A stretch of DNA of 64,000 nt from Dendrocalamus latiflorus (GCA_017311315.1 CM029612.1:23558211-23622210); one strand, 5' to 3'. Positions 46,715 through 59,046 are shown, counted from the first letter of the stretch. Made by a program: numbers and translations. Notes: generated from the sequence alone by a model not told the origin.

Positions 46715-49700
46715 TCACCGCAGCTTGTCCGCATTCCATGTGTGGTGGAGAGTTTGCCCCTCCAGCGTGGCGAGGCGGTACGCTCCCTTCTGTAGTGCTT
46801 CAGCCACAATGTATGAGCCTTCCCACTTGGACTCCAGCTTGCCAACGGTCTCCGCATGAAGTGTCGTTCTAAGGACGAGATCCCCGGCCTTGAACCTTCG
46901 CGGATACACGGACCGGTCTCGGGTACGTACTGTCTGTCGTGCGTACTTTTCGACGTGTTGTGCTGCGCTCGATCGTGCCCCATCGAGGAGGTCCAGGGAC
47001 ACGCGACGCTCTTCATCGGGCACTTGGACGAGGACCCTCCGCGATCCAGCCTTGATTTCTTCAGGCGTGACCGCCTCGTCGCCGAAAAGAAGCTTGAAGG
47101 GCGTGAACCCTGTCGGGCGTGTTACCGTTGTGCGCAGAGACCAGAGGACGCTGTGAAGCTCGCTCGGCCACCTACCCTTCGGCAACCCGACTAGGCGTTT
47201 TTTGACGGCGGCGGAGATGGCACCGTTCGCCCTTTCGACTGCTCCGTTGGACTGGGGGTGCCCAACCGAGGCGAACCGAATCGTGATGCCCATGTCGCTG
47301 CAGAACTCCTTGAATGGGGCGGCGTCAAACTGCAGGCCGTTGTCGACGGTGAGTTTCCTGGGCACGCCGAAGCGACATATGATGTTCTGCCAAAGGAAAT
47401 GCTGCATGGCCGCCGAGGTTATCTTGGATAGGGCTACCGCCTCCGGCCACCTGGAAAAGTATTCCAGGGCGACTACCACGAACCGCAGGTCTCCTGGGGC
47501 TCGGGGGAGCGGTCCCACGATGTCGACGCCCCAGCGTGCCAACGGCCACACCGGGGGAATAGGATTGAGGTTCGTCGGGGGCCAGCGGATGATGCGCCCC
47601 ATCCACTGGCACCCCTGGCATCGACGCACGAGGTCCTGGGCGTCATTGATGGCAGTCGGCCAGTAAAAGCCTTGCCTGAACGCTTTGCCGACCAAGGACC
47701 TCGGCGCGAGGTGAGATCCACAGGCCCCGCGTGGGTCTCCTCGAGGAGCTTTTTTCCTTCTTCGCGGGAGAGGCAGCGCAGGAGTGGTGCACAGACTCCC
47801 TGCTTGTAGAGCATGCCTTCAAACACCTGGAAGGATCTGGCACGGTGCTGCAGGCATCGGAGCTCGGCGTGGTCTTCTGGCTCGGTGATGCCCTGCAGGA
47901 AATTAAAGATGGGCTCTCGCCAGTCGCCCTGCTGGGCGACATGGTGAACAAGGGCTACGTCCCGGTTGTCCTGCGCGATGGCCGCCTGCGGCAAAACTTC
48001 GTAAAACGCCTCGCCAGGGGGTGGCAGCTGCTGGCTGGCCGCCTTCGCGAGAGCGTCGGCCTGCTCATTTTCCGCGCGAGGGATTCCTTGTTGTGCAGCA
48101 TCTCCGCCAGTGGGAATGAGGAAGGCACTGTGATTGGATGGGCCAAAAAATAGTGCCGGAGCTTCCTGGAAGCCATGACCAATGCGTAAGCAAGCTTTTC
48201 AAGCTCTGTATATCTCGTCTTGGCGCCTTGAAGGGCTTCAGAGACGAAGTATGCAGGCCGTTGTACGGCGCCTTCCTCTAAGACGAGGACGGCACTGACC
48301 GCTGTGGCTGAGGCGGCCAGGTAGAGTAGGAGGGGAGCCTCTGGTGCTGGGGCGACCAGAGTGGGGAGACTCGCCAAGTGCTTCTTGACGCGTTGAAGGC
48401 CTCCGCACAGTCACCGTCCCAATGAAACCCGTCGCACCCGCGGAGTGTCCTAAAGAATGGCAAACCGCGCTCCGCCGCCCTGGATAGGAAGCAGCTCAAG
48501 GCTGCCATGCGGCCCGCAAGCCTCTGGACTTCCCTCGTCGTCTTGGGCGGCTCCATACCTAAGATAGCGTCGACTTTATCAGGGTTCGCCTGGATGCCCC
48601 GCCCGGACACGAGGAATCCCAGGAGTTTGCCCGCCTGCACGCCGAAGACGCACTTGTCGGGGTTGAGCTTGATGCCGGCTTTCCTGAGGTTGTCGAAGGT
48701 CACCTGCAGGTCCCGGCCATGCAAAGCGAGCTGCCGGGTTTTGACTACCACGTCATCGACGTAGGCCTCGACGTTCCTCCCGAGCTGGGCGGCCAGAGCA
48801 ATGGCGACGAGGCGGGTAAAGGTAGCGCCCGTGTTCTTCAAGCCAAAGGGCATCCTGATGAAACAGAAGGTGCCGATTGGTGTGATGAAGCTAGTCTTGC
48901 TCTCGTCGTCCTCCGCCATGTATACCTGATGGTAACCGGAGTAGGCATCTAAGAAACTCATTAGTTCGCACCCCACGGTGGCGTCGACCAATTGATCGAT
49001 GCGCGGCAAGGGGTAATTCTCCTTTGGGCACGCCTTGTTGAGCGCCGTAAAATCGATGCACATACGCCAGGCCCCGCTAGCCTTCTTGACCAATACTGGG
49101 TTGGCGAGCCACTCTGGGTGGTGGACCTCGCGGATGACCCCGGCTCGAAGAAGCTTTGCCACCTCCACCTTGGCCGCCTGCTGCCGATCCATGGACATGC
49201 GGCGAAGTTTTTGCTTGACCGGCTTGGCGGCGGAGCGGACGGCCAAACGGTGCTCGATTATGGCGCGGTCCACGCCCTTGATATCTTCTGGGGACCATGC
49301 AAAGACGTCGGTGTTGTTTCGAAGCACCTGGAGCAAATCTTGCTCGACCTCTGGGGAAAGCCCCTCACCAATAGACACAAACTGCCCCTCCGCCTGGAGC
49401 GGCACCCGTTTGACTCCGCCCTCGGGCCGAGGCTTAGGCGTCCAACCCGGGGCGGAGGGCGCGTCGCCCGGCACGTCCGGTAGGACGTGCACCGGGCGAT
49501 GCAGATCCTGGCCGCCGACTTCGATGCGCCTGGCCAGGTCTTGGTCGCCGAAGACAGTGATGACACCCTCCGGGCCCGGGAGCTTCATACATAAGAAGGC
49601 GTGGTGTGGGACCGCCTTGAAGGAGTTGATGGCGGGCCGTCCCAATATGACGTTATAGGGGTGTGCGATGTCCACAACGTCGAAGATGACCTGGTGGGTC

Positions 49701-50260
49701 CGGATGTTACTCCCCTGGTGGAGCGTGACGGGGAGGGATACCTGCCCTATGGCCTGCAGCGGCTGACCTCCGATGCCCTGAAGCGGGGCTCCTGCCTGCT
49801 CCATGCGACTTCGGTGGGTTCCCATACGGTCAAGGGCCCCTGTGAACAGGATGTTCGCAGAGCTCCCTCCGTCGACAAGGATGCGCCTGACGTCGCAGCC
49901 CGCAATGTGGGCTTGGATGACCAAGGGATCATGATGAGGGAACTCCACGCCCCTAGCGTCATTCACGGTGAAGGTGATGTTGCAGGGCGGCAGCCACGAT
50001 TGCGGCTGCTCCACGGGGGGCCCTGATAAGGAGCCTCCGGTGACGGCGTTGACGGCGCGGCCCCGTGCGTCCTTCCTGGCTTGCGAGGGGCTGCCCCTCG
50101 GATGCCGCTCCTGGACCTCGGCCGAGAGCCGAAGGGGCGAGTCCCGGGGTACGGCCATCGCCCGTTGCAACTCCACAACCGTGGCGCACGTCTTCGTGTA
50201 GTGATTACCATAACCGTGCACCTCACACCATTTTCCGTAATAGAGTTGCTCTTGCTCCGC
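46715..50260 (-). pseudogene. Gypsy pol: zinc knuckle, protease, RT, remnant RNase H, integrase
   Basis: Read on the minus strand. A knuckle-like CEVHGYGNHYTKTC (about 50200-50240) is followed by a protease with ILVDGGSS (about 49862-49882), then an RT with intact YVDD (48752-48763). A one-base loss near 48389 shifts the frame. The RNase H domain is nearly all missing: LAEMLHNKE (about 48095) is followed by a frame shift and then the domain's final ENEQADALAK block (about 48070). A third shift near 47730 precedes a complete integrase with its three acidic residues in GVDIVGP (about 47520), TVDNGLQ (about 47335) and GAVERAN (about 47225), ending at 46715. Three frame breaks and one domain deletion make it non-functional. 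Confidence 0.9.
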
Positions 50261-50338
50261 CCGGGGTCGCCCATTGCGGCCGAGGTCGCCTTCGGGACCT
50301 CGAAGGGCATTCTCGATGACGAAGGTATGGCGGGCCTT

Positions 50339-51022
50339 TTACGGTCTACGCTGGTGACGCCGGGGCTTGCGTCCGCTCTTTGGAGAGCCTTCCGGCTCCC
50401 CGGTGGTGTTGCTCCCAGGGGGGGTCCTCCCGGGGCTGTCGACGGCGGGCCTGCTTCGAAGGGTCGCCGCCCACCCCCTCATCGTATGTCGAGCGCGTCG
50501 CTTGAGCAAGATCGAGGGTGGAAGTGTTGCGTCTTCGCGCATCTTCCTTAGCCCGCGCGTATCCCTCCATCTTGTGAAGAGCTCTGCCCTTTCCGGCACG
50601 GGCTCTGCCTTGGCCACTGGCGCGGCCTGCTGGCTTCGAGCCGCTTGCATGTCACGGACAGCTCCGCGAAGGTCCCCTAGCTCCCGCTGGAACGCGTTGA
50701 GGGCCGCCAGTAGCGCGCTTTCTACTGCCGACGCAGGCGGGGCCGCCGATGCGCCCCGCGGGCGAGTCGGCGTGGGTATGGTCACTGCGATGCCTATGGC
50801 GGTGCCGACGGCGGGGTCGGCCGTCGCGGTGCCGACGGCGGGGTCAGTCGTCGCGGTGCCGATGGCGGGGTCGGTTGTTGCGGCGCGAGCGTCGACGTCC
50901 TCGACTGCTGCGACCACACCACCACCCGCGCCTGCGGCGGCCGACGCCGAGCTCACGCGACGCCCCGCCCCAGCCGTCTTCTTTCCCTCCGCCGCCGTCG
51001 TCGAAGCCTTTTCTGGTGCCAT
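50339..51022 (-). pseudogene. Gypsy gag, capsid region deleted
   Basis: The frame opens about 50 bases after the primer site with MAPEKASTTAAEGKK and runs 227 codons. An alanine-rich N-terminal part with a short repeated ATTDPAVGTA-like motif is followed by a helical stretch (ALLAALNAFQRELGDLR), then abruptly by sequence that, in a neighbouring frame, looks like the C-terminal tail of gag (MEGYARAKEDARR). The roughly 200-residue capsid domain expected between them is absent. The identity rests on position and order more than on similarity. Confidence 0.65.
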
Positions 51023-51053
51023 CGTCCTTCAAACTTCAGGCTTACTCCCGTCC

Positions 51054-51072
51054 TCCCCACGGACGGCGCCAA
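51054..51072 (-). promoter_or_regulatory. Primer binding site of the young gypsy element
   Basis: On the minus strand, TTGGCGCCGTCCGTGGGG follows the LTR end by about one base. TGGCGCCGT-type sites are common in plant gypsy elements and have been linked to tRNA-Asp or tRNA-Arg; which one applies here is uncertain. Confidence 0.7.
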
Positions 51073-51073
51073 C

Positions 51074-51323
51074 TGTTGTGGCTACAGACCAAACAGAGAG
51101 AGAGAGAGATGGTAGTGGAGAGTGAGGGAGATGAGTAATGGCTTGGGTCTTCCCCATGGCCTGTATTCCATATATATACATACATGGGGAGTGCTTTTAC
51201 AATTATACCCTTACAGTTGATCATCCCCTTCAGGGGCATTTATGTCATCACACATGGCCTATCCTAGGCCTTACAACCTCCTATCAGGCCTGCTGGGTTT
51301 AGGTGGGGGCCACCCCTACAACA
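51074..51323 (-). repeat. 5' LTR of the young gypsy element, 250 bp
   Basis: It is flanked on the outside by the TATGG duplication (51324-51328) and on the inside by the primer site. It is identical to 30363-30614 apart from one GA unit. Confidence 0.95.
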
Positions 51324-51328
51324 TATGG

Positions 51329-52566
51329 AAAATCATGTTAGTAATCCTTGAACATTATGATTTGTTCCAAAGCTGCTAGGTCTCAGGAAATTTTATGTAT
51401 TGTATTTTAAAATATGGGAGGAATAAACAGGGTTGTGAGTAAGGGAGATGGATGGTTTTTTAGGATGCACATAAAGGTATTGGTGGATTCAGTGTCGATT
51501 ATAAAAAGAAAACGATAGTGTGGGATATGGGAGAAATAAATTAGTGGGGTCCAGTTGAATAGATAGGCTAGATAAATGATCTGATTGAATTTTCGGGAAT
51601 TTGGAGGAATAATATGAGTATTGGATTATAATTCTTGATTAGTGATATTCTTGGTGGATATATAAAGGTGAATCGTAGAGTTGATCAATGATATTCCTGG
51701 TGGATATATAATATTGAATCGTAAGCTTGATCAATGATATTCTTGGTGGAGTTGAATCAATAATAAAAAGGATTGGATTGTTAGAAAATCTTGATGGGAA
51801 TGTTCGGTGGATTAATTAAATGATGTCACCCGCTGTTTGCAGATTAGACAGCAATAAATATAGAAGATGTAAAATCGGTGGAGTAATTGGATAATGCCAC
51901 TTACTGTTTGGAGTCTTAGACAGCAACCAATACAGAAAGAATATGATCAGTGGATTGAGTAGAGGATAACACATGTTGTTTGGAGTTTAGAGAGCACCCA
52001 ATATAGAAAGTGTAATTTTGGTGGATTAAGTCAATTACGGCAATCGTTGTGTAGAGTTTAGGTAGCAACAATAATACTATAATTAAATCATGATAATGCT
52101 ACTAAAGGCGATTTTTGGCAAATAAAATAACCCGAGCCTCTCCTTTGTTAAGCCATGCATACTATTTATTTGCATTCTGTGTATTGGCTCGCGGAGCACG
52201 GGGTCGGAGTGCTCACACTCGCTTTTGCGATAAAATTCAGAATCAGGAATCAAATCATCTCGTCTCAACAACAAGATTGGACAAGTTGGCGAGAAGATGA
52301 AGATGTCAAGGGCTAGGTCGCGAACCTCCAGTTGGCTGCCTGTGGGCATGTCCTGAAGGTCCCACCTGTGTGCTTCGTTCTTCCACTGCTGTAATTTATT
52401 GATTTCGGCCTAATCGGCCCATGAGTAAGTTTACTATTATATTTACGCTTCCGCATGATATGTACCTTGATATTCAGAACTGTAATCTGTGAGCACTATC
52501 TACTGATCCAGGGAATAATGCGGTGGAATCACAGAAGATTTCGGATTGTAAAATCTGGGTCTGACA
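51329..52566 (+). repeat. Right part of the outer solo LTR
   Basis: AT-rich sequence with recurring ggtggat words, then a block matching the 3' end of the LARD LTRs (ctcctttgttaagcc, gctaggtcgcg, ccagttggctgcctgtgg), ending GGGTCTGACA. No gene is seen. Confidence 0.75.
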
Positions 52567-52571
52567 GCCAA

Positions 52572-55092
52572 CAACCTATAAGAACATCGGGGCAATAGTT
52601 ATTGTTTAGTCATTGTAGATGATTACTCAAGATATACATAGGTATTCTTCTTAAATGACAAAAGCGAAGCCTCCGACATTTTCAAAAGTTTTGCAAAAAA
52701 GGCTCAAAATGAATTTGATTTTTAAATAAAGAAAATTAGAAGTGACAATGGTTCCGAGTTCAAAAACACTAAAATTGAAGATTTTTGTGATGAATTTGGA
52801 ATAAAGCATGAATTTTCCACAACCTACACTCCGGAGCAAAATGGAGTTGTAGAAAGGAAAAATCGAACATTAATTGAAATGGCTAGGACAATGCTTGAAG
52901 AATATAGTACTTCCGATAAATTTTGGGCGGAAGCTATTAACACCGCTTGTCATACCATAAATCGTCTTTATTTGCATCGTCTTTTGAAAAAGACTTCCTA
53001 TGAGTTTCTCATTGAAAGAAAACCGAACACATCTTACTTTAGAGTATTCGGTTGCAAATGCTATATCTTAAGAAAGGGTGTTCGGCTCTCAAAATTTCAA
53101 AGTCTATGTGATGAAGGATTTTTATTAGGCTATTCTTCAAATAGTAAATCATATAGAGTTTTAAATAAAAATTCGGGTTTAGTAGAAGAATCTTGTGATG
53201 TTCAATTTGATGAAACTAACAGCTCTCAAGAAGAGCAAAAGAATTTGGATGATGTAGGAGATGAAGGACTAGGCAAAGCCATGGAGAACATGTAAATTGG
53301 TGACATCAAGTCAAAGGAAGATCCAACATCACCTACCTCATCAAGACAAGTTGAACCACCAACCTCTTCTACAACGAGCAACATACAAATCATAGATGAT
53401 GAAGAAAAAGACCAATAACCTACTACCTACAAGATCCACAATGCAATCGCCAAAGATCATCCAATAGATCAAATATTGAGTGATGTGAGTAAGAGTGTTC
53501 AAACTCGCTCTAGAGTAGCTTTATTTGTGAACATTACTCTTTTGTGTCTTCTCTTGAACCAAAACGTGTAGATGAAGCTCTAGATGACCCGGATTGGGTT
53601 AATGCCATGCATGAAAAATTGAACAACTTCGCTCAAAATGAGGTATGGACTTTGGTGGAAAGACCAAAGGAGCACAACATAATTGGTACAAAATGGGTCT
53701 TCCGAAATAAGGAAGATGAAAATGGGGTTGTGGTAAGAAATAAAGCAAGATTAGTTGCTCAAGGTTATACTCAAGTTGAGGGTTTAGATTATGATGAAAC
53801 ATTTACACCCGTTGCTAGACTTTAGTCAATTAGAATCTTGCTTGCTTTTGTATCTAGCTTTGATATTAAATTATTTCAAATGGATGTCAAAAGTGCTTTT
53901 CTAAATGGAACAATCTCTAAACTAGTTTATGTTGAACAACCTTCAGGGTTCGAAGATTCAAAATATCCTAATCATGTTTATAAGCTCCCAAAGGCGCTAT
54001 ATGGTTTAAAACAAGCTCCTAGAGCATGGTATGAGCGCTTTCGAAATTTTCTTGTCTCAAAAGGTTTTAAAATTGGAAGAGTAGATACAACCTTATTCAC
54101 AAAAATCATTGGTGATGATTTCTTTGTATACCAAATTTATATTGATAACATTATATTTGGATCTACTAACCAAGATTTTTGCAAAGAATTTGGTGAAATG
54201 ATGTCAAGGGAATTTGAGATGTCCATGATAGGAGAATTGAGCTATTTCCTTGGACTTCAAATCAAGCAACTCAAAGATGGAACCTTCATAAGCCAAATCA
54301 AGTACATCAAAGACTTTTTCAAGAAGTTTGGCATGGAACATGTAAAACTCATCAAGACACCTATGGCAACAAACGGCCATCTAGACCTTGATGAAGGAGG
54401 TAAGTCGTTAGATACAAAGCTTTATAGGTCTATGATTAGTAGTTTGCTTTATCATACCGCATCTAGGCCCGATATCATGTTCAGTGTATGCATGTGTGCT
54501 TGCTTTCAAGCTTCTCCAAAGGAGTGTCATTTAAAAGACATAAAAAGAATTTTGAGATATTTAAAACATTCCTATAACATAGGGCTTTGGTATCCTAAAT
54601 GTGCTAAATTTGAATTAATTGGATATTCGGATTCCGATTATGCGGGTTGTAAAGTGGATAGAAAAAAGCACCTCGGGAAGTTGTCAATTTTCAGGAAGAT
54701 CTTTAGTGTCTTGGTCCTCTAAGAAACAAAATTCCGTAGCACTATCAACCGCCGAAGCCGAATATGTTTCCGCCGGAAGTTGTTGTGCTAAATTGCTATG
54801 GATGAGGCAAACTTTGATGAATTATGGAATTAATTTTGATAAAGTGCCTCTTTTGTGTGATAATGATAGTGCAGTCAAAATATCTAATAATCCAGTCCAA
54901 CACTCAAGAACCAAGCATATAGATATTCGCCACCATTTCTTAAGGTACCATGTACGCAAAGGAGATATTTGCATTAGCCACATCTGGACCGAAGACGAAT
55001 TAGCGGATATCTTCACCAAGCCTTTAGATGAAAGCCGGTTTTGCAAAATAAGGAATGAATTAAATGTAATAAATTATTCCAACATTGCATAA
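52572..55092 (+). pseudogene. Copia pol, 3' part: integrase core, RT, RNase H
   Basis: It resumes exactly where 26267 stops. The integrase core has IVDDYSRYT (about 52609), RSDNGSEF (about 52737) and EQNGVVERKNRT (about 52834), so all three acidic residues are present, but there are stop codons just after each of the first two. The RT spans about 53544-54600, with a stop at 53823-53825. Its active site reads YIDN (54138-54149) rather than the usual YVDD, so a catalytic aspartate is lost. A frame shift near 54680 precedes RNase H (ALSTAEAEYVSAG, about 54738) with a normal end (ELADIFTKPL, then stop at 55090). Confidence 0.9.
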
Positions 55093-55269
55093 ATTTATGG
55101 CACATTTAAATGTATGCTCACTTGAAATAGCTTGAGAGTTCTTGTGGAAAAGATTTTATACAAAGAAAGTTTTTGATTTTAATCAAGTGCAAAAATTATT
55201 TAAAGTTATTATTTTGGTATATTTAATGCATAATGATCCTTAATGATTTTAGTTGAGTGCAAAAACTAG

Positions 55270-56394
55270 GGATCATTTGCATCTTATCTCTTTCCAATAT
55301 ATTCTCTTCAAGTTCCAGAAAAATCAGAACTACCGATGTTGTCCCTGCAGTACAATAGCAACAACGGCGATTGACAGCTCTTGTTGACCTATGCCGAGTG
55401 GGAGATCCGATCATCGAAGTGTCAAGGCAAGAACACTTCCAGGGGTGGTGGCCAAGGTCGTCAAAATTGGAAGTTTGATAAGGCAAAAATGAGGTATTAT
55501 AATTGTAACGATTATAGAAACTTTGCTTCAGAATGCTGCAAGCTGAGGATAAAGAAAGCGTTTGTTGTTGAAGCGCTCAGCGATGATGAATCAACAGTTC
55601 TCTGATGATGAGTTGAGTCAGGGACATCGAGAAGATATGTCGCCGTCCAAACTCAAGTAAGGTGAAAAGAAATCGGAAAGTTGAGAAGATGTGTTACCGT
55701 TCTATATCAACTATGAGTTTAGCAAGTCGTAGTTGAGACCGACTGCCTCAATGTTTTAGAAGCTTTGCATCCGGATGAACCTGTGCCAGCTAAGTTGAGT
55801 TTCTACATGTAGCTTGCAAGTAGAACGCTTCATGTGGAGCCATGGCTAGTAGTTCATAATGCATTGAGACTAAAACTGGAGCATGTCAAGTCAAGATTAA
55901 GGGGGTGATTGTTAGAAATAATCTTGACTTAGAGTACAAGACGTAGTAGAATCCATCTCTGTGTGTAACTCAAGTTGAAGTTGTGTCCAACTTGAAGTCC
56001 GAATACGTATGCTAGTAGGAGATTATTAGCCTATATATTGAGAAGGCTTGTAGCCAGTTTTGTAAGAAAAGTAAGAAAAAGAGAGGAGCAAATAAAAGAA
56101 TAGAGAAATTCAGAAATTCTTCTGTGTTCTCTGAGTTTATTTACGATATGTGCGTTTTCTCCTAGAATAAAGGTAACAATCATATATTTGAAAATTCTAC
56201 AAATTGTAATATTATAAAAGTATTTCTTAAACTCATACGATTTCGATATACCAAAACTACATATTCGGGACAATATAACTTATCAAAATTAATATGGTTT
56301 TACAGTAGTCATTCGACGGTATCAATGTTTTTTTACTAAAGGGAATCATTCTCCTAACAAATAGTTAGACAAACTAATATATGTGTTTCTAACA
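55270..56394 (+). mobile_element. 3' fragment of a second Copia element, with LTR
   Basis: A gag-like zinc knuckle (YYNCNDYRNFASECCK, about 55494-55541) is followed by non-coding sequence, a polypurine tract (aagggggtga, about 55898-55907) and an LTR (55910-56394, 485 bp) with perfectly inverted ends TGTTAGAAA / TTTCTAACA. Its 5' part is missing. It abuts the 3' end of the larger Copia element, whose own 3' LTR is absent. Confidence 0.7.
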
Positions 56395-56941
56395 ATATGT
56401 CCCTCGTTATTTTGCCCTAATGACTGGGCTAATTGTAAATCACGCACTGTTATCTATTTGGCGGTACCTGTCTCGCCTGCTTAGCTTGCATGGTACGTTG
56501 TGTTTGTGACTTTAGGCACTACAGAAATGAGAACTGAATGCATCATCATGTCTTCCCGAACTAAGACTACAACTAAATATACTCATGTTTGGCCATCTGA
56601 AACTACAACTAAATCTCTTAATGCCCTGCATCGGCGCCCCGCTCGCACCACATCACTACAGCCTCGCCATCACTCGTGGCCATCATCATATGCATAGGCC
56701 ACCAACGTCAGCTTCTTTCACGTCTCTAGCCACTCCCAAGCTTCTTCTCTCCCATGTCTGCTCTATTGCATCTTTGACATCTCCAGCTGGCATGGCCTTG
56801 TTCTGCATAGCTGACTTGTTCCTCGCACCTCACACTGCCACCGCAACTGGGGTCTCATTTCTGCCGCTAGCCATGACTTGCTCGACATGCTACAGACGCT
56901 AGATCGGCACTACATCTTGACATAACAAACATCTCCATGCC
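56395..56941. other. Intergenic, no recognised feature
   Basis: About 550 bp between the Copia fragment and the CACTA end. Short open frames only, with no motif recognised. Confidence 0.4.
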
Positions 56942-56947
56942 CACTAC

Positions 56948-59046
56948 TGAAGAATCTAGACCCGTCATTATGCGTTAATGACATATTTTGGTAATTAATG
57001 ACAATCGAGTTGTGAGACTAATATTTTCATTGAGATGATTGAACAGGATATGTCTCACGGTGATGGATGATTTGAGATGAGTTTATGCGATTGATTATGC
57101 TCAAGCAATGTAAAGACTTCACATGTGTTAAAAAGTCATAATCCAAAATTGAAGTTGAATCATATGTTGTCAAGCTTCGAGTGGATGTGCAAGGCAAAGG
57201 TATGACTAGCTAGGGCTAAGGATATGTTCTTAGTCTTTTACCGGTCTTGGTGTTTGGTTGGAAGACCGGATTGCTAGTACAGGATTGCCGTACTATTAAG
57301 AGGGGTCGCGACTAGTAGTTTGAACGTAACAAGTGTTGATAGCTCGCATAATTGCTCTAGCTCTAGCTCATATGTTGACTCTTTGCAACATGAGACTATG
57401 CATTGCAAATGTGTTTTGCAAGTGCTTGAGGTCCATGTTTCCATTTATTGGAATATGAGGCTTGTATTTGCAAATGTGTTTTGCAAATGGTTGAAGCTCA
57501 TATATGAACCTTGGTGACATGTGACTTAATATTTGCGAATGTGTTTTGCAACATGTCGAAGTCCATGTTATTTCCCCTCCTTGAGGCATGATGCTAATAT
57601 TTGAGATGTGTTCTCAAATGATTGTAGCTCATGAAAATGTTATTGCTACATGTGACTTAAGTTTGAAATGGCATATTTGAATTTGGTTAAGTCCATGTCG
57701 TTTCCGGTAATGTGATTCCAAAATAAAATTGAGGATGTGTTCTCTAATTTATTGGAAGTTACATGATGTATATTTCTATATCTTGCAATGCATTTGTACA
57801 AGGTGGCTGAGGAATATACATTGTCCTCCTTTTGGGCTTTGTGCCCTAGACTCGGCCTGCTTGAGAGTGGTGGCCGGTCTGACCGGCGTGTCTCGGCCGG
57901 TCTGACCGGAGGCAGCGGTCAGACCGCCATTAGTTGGGTGGTCAGACCGGTTTTGACTGCTGAAACGGCCCGCTGTTTCTTCCCTTCTCTGTCCGACCTG
58001 CCTCTAACCTCTTCGGCCAGACAGAAGCCCTACTTTCGGCCTCTTCTCACTCTCCGGCGACCAAGCCAACTCCGGCCATCCCTTCTCCTCTCCAAAGAGG
58101 TGAAATTGCTCCTCTCCATCTCTTCTTCCTTCCTACCAATCAGTTTTCCCTGCATTGCTCTCATTCTCAATATTTCCCTCCAAACCCTAGGATTGGGTGA
58201 TCTCCAAATCCGGCCAAAAACTTCAAATTTCTTCAAGCAATCTTTGTACTCTATCATTCCAAGAGGTAAAATCAAACTTTCCCTACTTGCATTGCTCCAA
58301 AATCCAACTTTACCTCATTTTAGGGTTTGTGATGTTCTTCACAAAACTTATCATATTGTTGGATATTCTCTATTATGCAAATAGAATGAAGCTATTTGGA
58401 CTATAACCTCTTGATTCCCTACTCCATCTCCTAACAAATCCTTGCTCCAAAAATTGAAAATTCTTGTATGGCATTCTTTTGTATGGCGACTGTCATGATC
58501 ATCTTTTTAACTTTAGTATCATTTTGGATAGTGACATGCCGAGGACCAAAGAATCATGCCGCAAGAATGCGATTCCATCATTCTTCAAGGCACATCACCA
58601 TCAAGCTGCAGCAGGCTCCTCTTCAAGTGCTCATCCTCTTCAAAAGCGATTCCATCATTCTTCAAGAGCGGGAAACAGCTACCACTAGTGGATACGAGGT
58701 GTTTCGGCTTAATTTGTGGAGCCGGTCCGATTCGTTCGGGCTAACCTCAACGTGGACTAGGGGAAACCGGCAAGTTTCCGAACACCACGGTAAAAACATC
58801 AAGTGTCATTGTTGTTTGCTATTTTGTCTCAATTTACCTTCTAGCAATTCATATTCTAGCATTTGTATTCATTGCATTGATTAGAATACTTGTCTTCCTA
58901 CTTAATCAAATTTATATGTTTTAGGCATTACTTGTGAAAGCCAAATAGTTCACTCTTCCACAATATAAATTTGGTAATAGTTTAAAAGAAAAATTAAAAA
59001 CCACCTATTCACCCCCCCCCCTCTAGTCGGCCTCCTCGATCTTACA
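56948..59046 (+). repeat. Solo LTR inside the CACTA end, 2,099 bp
   Basis: It starts TGAAGAATCTAGACCCG, ends CGATCTTACA, and is flanked by ACTAC (56943-56947 and 59047-59051). It resembles the Copia LTR at 22895-24455: the start, the inner ttttggtaattaatga word, the module at 58666-58800 and the cctattcacccccc tail are shared. It also holds inverted ggtctgaccgg words (57878-57950). No internal region is present, so it is a solo LTR. Confidence 0.9.

Larger units (their letters stand above)
30363..51323 (-). mobile_element. Young gypsy element on the minus strand, about 11 kb without its inner insertion
   Basis: The LTRs at 30363-30614 and 51074-51323 begin TGTTGTGG and end CTACAACA as written; the duplication TATGG lies at 30358-30362 and 51324-51328. 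On the minus strand the order is 5' LTR, primer site, gag, PR-RT-RH-IN, then (past the inner LARD) a 53-bp tandem array, an antisense gene and a 65-bp tandem array, then the 3' LTR. Integrase lies after RT, which is the gypsy order. The LTRs differ only by one GA repeat unit, so insertion is recent, yet gag and pol are broken. Confidence 0.93.
26268..52566 (+). mobile_element. Solo LTR of a Tekay/Del-like gypsy element (about 5.3 kb), itself split by nested insertions
   Basis: It starts TGTAACATCCCAAAATTTTG at 26268 and ends GGGTCTGACA at 52566, with a 5-bp duplication GCCAA on each side (26263-26267 and 52567-52571). Removing the inner element leaves 26268-30362 plus 51329-52566. Only one LTR start and one LTR end occur and there is no primer site or pol, so this is a solo LTR left by LTR-LTR recombination. 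It is related to, but longer than, the LTRs at 36801-46680. Confidence 0.85.
22895..55092 (+). mobile_element. Decayed Copia element, split by nested insertions and lacking its 3' LTR
   Basis: It consists of a 5' LTR (22895-24455), a tRNA-Met-type primer site, gag (24511-25395), protease and the start of integrase (to 26267), then a 26-kb nested insertion, then the rest of integrase, reverse transcriptase and RNase H (52572-55092). The two halves fit exactly when the insertion and one GCCAA are removed. The gene order PR-IN-RT-RH is the defining Copia order. The long LTR would fit a SIRE/Maximus-type lineage, but that is not proven. Sequence after about 55270 belongs to another element, so the 3' LTR has been lost. 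Confidence 0.88.
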
